A stretch of DNA of 64,000 nt from Fratercula arctica. Its lineage: Eukaryota > Chordata > Aves > Charadriiformes > Alcidae. The translations under genes and the position numbers were made by a program. Below, in pieces: positions 59,901 through 64,000 of the stretch. Where the stretch lies: the NCBI GenBank assembly GCA_947846985.1, contig CANTUZ010000004.1, forward strand, positions 1-64,000, read 5' to 3'. Under the pieces are notes generated by a model, which did no database searches, was not told the DNA's origin, and was given only the letters and a program-made list of their open reading frames with translations. Position 1 is the stretch's first letter; the number at the start of each line of letters is the position of its first letter.

Positions 59901-62900
59901 GCGACATTTACAGTTACTTGAAACAGAAAAGTTTAACAGTGTTTGTTAAAAAACAAACTGGCAATCATTGGCGTAAGATGGTAACAAACACTCAGAGAAA
60001 CAGCCAAAGCAAGTGAACGGGAGGGTATGGGGAACAAAACCCGGGAACTGCATTAGTGCTACGACAAAGGCAAGTTGGGTCCAAGGCATCTTGCTGAGAC
60101 ACCGCGCAGCGCCAAACACCAGTGCCGTTAGGAAAACAGATCTGACGGAATTTAGATGCGAGTGCAATGACCAAAAGTCAGAGATGGAAAAAAATACAGA
60201 AAAAACAATCCCAGTTCTTCGCTAACATAGATGATTTTCACGATTGATCAAAAGATCGTTTTTAGTGCCAGTTCCAAATGAAAGCATTTTAAGTGAGGAG
60301 CATCAAGCCAATGGTTTGGACAAGTCCAAAAAAAAAAAAAATTCAGAACAGTTATTAGGGAAAACATTAGGACAGTAATAAGGAGAAAGAAATGTCCTGT
60401 AACGCCTGCAGCGTAGCGGATGGCTTCCTGGGAACAGGTTCAGTGCCCTCATCAGTTTGATAATATAATAAACCTGTTGTTTTCAACTTTGGTCCCGCAT
60501 TTATCGCTTTTACATGTTTTAAGAAATACTCTAAAGAACAGAGTGGGTTTTGCAGTGTCCAGAGAATGGGAGTGGATCCCATCTCCTGTGCATCCTCCAG
60601 GATCACGATGCTTTGATGTGTGAAAAAGACTATGATTCTAAGAGAAAGAAAAGAAAAACAATTTAATAGCCTCGATCTCAGTCAGGTCCAGGACAAAGCT
60701 CCAGTGAGAGCAGCCTCATGTGCCTTTTACGTATCTGCATATCACACATGAATAAAACCCTGGCCAAACTCCCTTTCGAACCAAAGCTGCTGCTGCTTTG
60801 TGAAAGGATATTCAGAATCATCATTGGCAAATCCTGAGAAGTTGTCTCTCATTTAGAAGCAACGCAAGAACAACTCTCACTTACGTATGTGTAGCGTTTC
60901 ACAGCGTAAAAACAGAGACGGCGAAGTCTTTTACGCACTTTGGAGAAAAACATATCCATAAAGTTCCCTGAGAGCTACCGTAAGATTATTCTGATTTTAA
61001 CTAACGGGCCCGGAACAACAGTTGTAAGACTGCCAGAAATCACAGTAATTGTCATCTAACACAGAAAGAGGGAAAGTAAGTGTCATCTAACATGACAGGG
61101 GGAAAAGCAAAAATGCGACAATGATGAGTGACGTCCGCCTGTCAGCACAGACAGCAACGTTACAGACGGCGATGGACAAAAGATAGAGACCAGAACTTAG
61201 CAAAACAATTACAAAAAGATTTTTCAAGAAACATCTCTCTTTGAAGACACTTTATGTGGGGCATACACAAGAAAAAAATGAAGATTAATTGCTTCCCAAA
61301 ATGCTGGAATAGCACAACGGTTTAACAATGGGAAAATCTGATTTACAGCAGATTAATAACTTTCTAGCAGTTTTAAGTTAAAAAACATAGGTAAGTTATT
61401 CCCTTACCTAATGTTTTGAGCTAGATTCTCAAATATTATGATTTATAACTGATGTAATCATTGTTTTTCCACATCTGCTTAATGTAGCTGAATGTTTTAC
61501 AGCACTGGAAATATGATATACGTGTTGTATATAGAACAGAATATTGCCATGTCCAACAATAAGAAAAAGGGATATTCTCAACCCAAAGTTGGGAAAACTT
61601 ACTGGTTCCTCTGCACCCAGCTAGAGCTATACCCTACCGCAACTTCTGCCTCCAGTACATTCGCTTTAAAACCTGTCACCCGACTTCTTCAAGACGGAAT
61701 TTCTCAAGTACATAATTCGTGTTACACTTCAGGTTTTTATGTAAGCTTATAATTCTGCAAGAAACACATACATCAGACGGTATTTGCAGGCATGTTTCAG
61801 TGGAAACGTGAACATAGTGGAAAATTACCATAAAATTACAGAAGGAAGCCTATCAACACCCAGTTATCACACTCTCACACGCAGACCGCGTCTCCTCCTC
61901 TCAGACAGGTGGGTCTGAAGCCACACAGGAGTTTACACATCAGAACTAGCACTCCCGTTCTCTATCCCGGCTTTGGTGTTCAGTGCAGCATTATTTAACC
62001 AAATAACAGGGCTTCCATTATCAACACATTTTCCATTTCCTTGTTTACTGTAGCAGATGTGACAGGTCTGATTAATCAACTGTGGGTTTTTCATAAAGTG
62101 TCAAATGTTGTGAAAATTCTGACTTCTGTATCAGTTTTGGGCTGAAAAGGTTGGGTTTATATGTTGTAGGATTATATATGTGGGATTATACGATGTGAGA
62201 AATAATTTGAATGTTCCATTGCAAAAAAAAACCCCAAAAAGCGCCTCTCGTTACCTCAGTAGTAAGTGCTTTAAATGGTACCATTAGCTCCAAAGAGCAT
62301 TAAGAACAGAAGAATTACCTTTCCTTCCCCACCTTAAATGCTAGGCCGTGCTTCTCCCACCCTTTCTCCTGCTGTTCTTCAGGAAGTATTTTCAGTGTGG
62401 TTACAACATGTGCGATCTGCCTGCGCACAGGCGGCCATAAATCCACATTACCAAATGTTTATCCCAGCTTTTGAACATCTTGGAAAGCGCGGTATCAGTA
62501 TCCCGCAGACCTCAGCGCCGCAGAGGGAGCCAGCCAGGTCCCGTGTCGTTACAGAGGACGCGTTGACGCGGGGATGTCAGGAGCACAGGAGGGGTTCCTG
62601 GGTGGCAGCTCCGGTGGGTAGGTGCAGGTGCACTGCCCGGACAGAAACGACGCATTTCTGGCCAAGTGAGGACTCTAGCTTGGCTCGACGCACGCAGCTC
62701 TCACGTCCAAACCCTGTTACTAGATCAGCCTGGAATGTCATTCTAAATCCATAGTCTCCAGGCATTCATGAAGAACGGGGGCCAGCAGGAGGAGGGAGAG
62801 CCTATTTAAAACTCACAGCAGAGGAAAAGCATACCCTCCAAAAATGCCCTATCAGTGAAAGGAATTAAGTCACTTTCCTAGCTTGTGGTCATTTTCAGAG

Positions 62901-64000
62901 ACATAATAAAAATAACCTGTGGGACCCATTGAGTACCTGCAGTTAAGTTGTCATCACGTGCAGATGTATGGTATCTTTACTATTGCAGTGCATTACATTA
63001 TTTCCTTAAATTGGTCTCATACTTCAGCCCCTGGAAAAGCACCAGAATAATTTACTGGGGCTGCGAGACTCGGATTGCACCAAACAAGCCCCACTGGGCT
63101 CGCTTGGAAAAACACGGGAACTCCCCGCCACTCAACCATTAAGCCTGGGATAAAAGGGAAAAGGAAAAGCTCCGAGAACGGCTCTGAGCTGTGAGCTTTG
63201 AGCCCAGGGAGGGATGCTGCGGCGCTGCCCGAGCGGCACCGCGGGCCAGAGATGTGTCACTGTCACCCCACAGCCCCGCGTCAGGGAGCACGGCGACGGG
63301 GCTTCGGCCGACAGAGATTCTCGTTTCCATGAAAAACACAAAGAGTTGTTACGAGGCTTCACAGATGAACGTCCAGTTTTGTGAACTCCCCATAAGCATC
63401 TGTGAGCGAGAGGGGAAAAGGAGGCAGGCGGAATTAATGAAATTCAGAGGCCAAGGAAACCGGGAAAAAATTTAAAACAAAACTAAAGACGAGGAAAACG
63501 AAGTGATGCACTTATTTCGTAGAGGAAGAGAAGGGAGGTGTATGTTGGATGACAGGGGGAAAAAAAGTCAGAAAGGACATGACACACTTTTTAACATTCA
63601 CAGTGATTGACATGTGAGACACACTAACCCCCCTGGCTGCCCCCGCCGGCGTCCCGCAAGCTGCCCTGTCTTGAAGCGACCAGGCTGAAACCCACCCCCC
63701 AGGCACCCTCCCAAGGGCTGACTGACACCCACCGCCCAGACCTCCAGCTGCTCGCCATAAACCACGGGCGCCTTCAGGATATTTTGAAAAGAAAATCACT
63801 ATTGTGGATCATATAAAGATTTTCACAAACATAAATATGAACTCTGTAGCGCAAACAAACAAAAAAAGATTGTGTCTGCCCCTGCCACTTTTTTTTTTTT
63901 AAGTAATCAAGAGAAGCCCGGGGAACTATATTATTTACCCGTGCGTATCTCCACTATGGACCAGGATTTTGGTTTCTTTACCTTCCCAATAGCCCTCGAG
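45456..64000 (-). CDS. CFAP299: CFAP299 (C4orf22 homologue), 3' part; gene continues past the right edge
   Basis: Cilia- and flagella-associated protein 299, a small conserved protein tied to ciliated and spermatogenic cells (known of the family). Two minus-strand exons are visible. The penultimate one, 47661-47790, encodes [18 protein letters not shown] and ends KIINVDPK. The last one, 45456-45551, encodes [18 protein letters not shown] and ends [12 protein letters not shown]. Splice sites and phases agree. The match to the family C-terminus (the YNWD and SPNYQVIA motifs, [17 protein letters not shown] and YDH-RR near the end) was made from memory, not by search. Position upstream of BMP3 in the same direction matches mammalian gene order. 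Earlier exons were not recognised here and are probably outside the window, since introns are very long in mammals. The 5' end and total length are unknown. Confidence 0.9.
45552..47660 (-). other. CFAP299: CFAP299 last intron
   Basis: A 2.1-kb intron with GTAAAT donor and TTTCAG acceptor. No other feature recognised. Confidence 0.88.
47661..47790 (-). CDS. CFAP299: CFAP299 penultimate coding exon
   Basis: Acceptor ATTTTCACAG|C (AG at 47792-47791); donor CCCAAG|GTAAATG (GT at 47660-47659). The first base completes a codon split 2+1, probably Ser; then 43 full codons run FYNWD... to ...INVDPK, ending in phase 0. Length is 130 bp. No stop interrupts it and its phase fits the last exon. Confidence 0.92.
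50879..50908. repeat. T30 homopolymer preceded by (GTT)n
   Basis: 30 T on the plus strand following a short GTT/GGTTTT-rich stretch. On the minus strand it is a long poly(A) directly after open coding-like sequence. Confidence 0.9.
50909..51215 (-). pseudogene. Candidate retrocopy of unknown source, ending in a poly(A) tract
   Basis: On the minus strand an ATG in the middle of the segment opens a frame reading [20 protein letters not shown] and [15 protein letters not shown], rich in Trp, Tyr and Phe like real protein, stopping at 51033. A second frame then reads [20 protein letters not shown] straight into A30. Broken coding-like frames ending at a genomic poly(A) resemble a decayed processed pseudogene. 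I recognise neither protein, saw no polyadenylation hexamer near the tail and could not define target-site duplications. Confidence 0.3.
54232..54249 (+). repeat. (CA)9 microsatellite
   Basis: Nine uninterrupted CA dinucleotides inside the CFAP299 intron. Confidence 0.95.
58969..59037. repeat. Palindromic CTGTAC/TAGTAC-rich patch
   Basis: 58991-59012 is a perfect stem-loop: CTACTGTAC, loop TGTA, GTACAGTAG. The arms on either side (GGGGCTGTAGTTACTACAG and TAGTACTACTACAGCAGCTCC) are partly complementary too, so about 69 bases could fold as one long imperfect hairpin. Confidence 0.85.
61050..61110 (+). repeat. Imperfect tandem duplication of about 31 bp
   Basis: TGTCATCTAACACAGAAAGA... at 61050-61080 is followed at once by TGTCATCTAACATGACAGGG... 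at 61081-61110. Both end in GGGRAAAGYAA-like sequence, with several substitutions between units. Confidence 0.75.

Larger units (their letters stand above)
47791..64000 (-). other. CFAP299: CFAP299 upstream intron (extends beyond window)
   Basis: About 16 kb without a recognisable CFAP299 exon. It holds simple repeats (T30 at 50879, (CA)9 at 54232), an unidentified ORF ending at a poly(A) tract (50879-51215), a palindromic CTG/TAC-rich patch (58969-59037) and a 31-bp tandem duplication (61050-61110). Remaining open frames are short and unlike known proteins. Confidence 0.7.

Noticed and set aside
1..64000. CRISPR arrays, prophage, IS elements, bacterial operons, tRNA or rRNA genes
   Set aside because: None seen. 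The window is vertebrate nuclear DNA with GT/AG introns and CR1 elements, and the remaining repeats are simple sequence.

Overview
This is a piece of a vertebrate nuclear genome, almost certainly from a bird. The evidence is multi-exon genes with GT/AG introns, CpG-island promoters, a CR1 LINE 3' end of avian type at about 11.1-11.6 kb, and short introns. There are no bacterial operons, CRISPR arrays, IS elements or intact viruses.

Two protein-coding genes can be identified with confidence, both on the minus strand. BMP3 (bone morphogenetic protein 3, osteogenin) is complete. Its coding exon 1 lies at 31473-31779, exon 2 at 20110-21020 and exon 3 at 16924-17115. The phases join exactly to give a 469-residue precursor with signal peptide, prodomain, two basic processing sites and a 110-residue cystine-knot ligand. 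Upstream of it lie the last two coding exons of CFAP299 (C4orf22 homologue), at 47661-47790 and 45456-45551; the rest of that gene runs off the right edge. The order CFAP299 then BMP3, both in the same direction, is the order known in mammals, so this is a conserved syntenic block read here in reverse.

Layout: 0-8.6 kb has no recognised gene but holds spliceable-looking minus-strand exon candidates. 8.6-9.33 kb is a CpG island with two close CTCF-like motifs at its right edge. 9.36-10.2 kb has long homopolymer tracts. 11.09-11.58 kb is the CR1 fragment. About 14.1-16.9 kb is the probable BMP3 3' UTR, 17.1-31.5 kb is BMP3 introns and exons, and 31.3-32.8 kb is the BMP3 CpG-island promoter with GT/CA-rich tracts. 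32.8-45.3 kb is intergenic, with a small LINE reverse-transcriptase relic near 38.3 kb. 45.4-64 kb is the 3' part of CFAP299, mostly intron.

BMP3 is a secreted TGF-beta-superfamily ligand; CFAP299 is a cilia/flagella-associated protein. They are neighbours by ancestry, and nothing suggests a shared pathway. PRKG2, the mammalian neighbour beyond the BMP3 3' end, was not found; an unidentified CpG-island unit occupies that side. No convincing new biological system was found. The best leads are the unidentified minus-strand unit below 9.2 kb, the paired CTCF-like sites, a 45-bp inverted dispersed repeat carrying a consensus splice donor, and an ORF ending in a genomic poly(A) tract at 50.9-51.2 kb.
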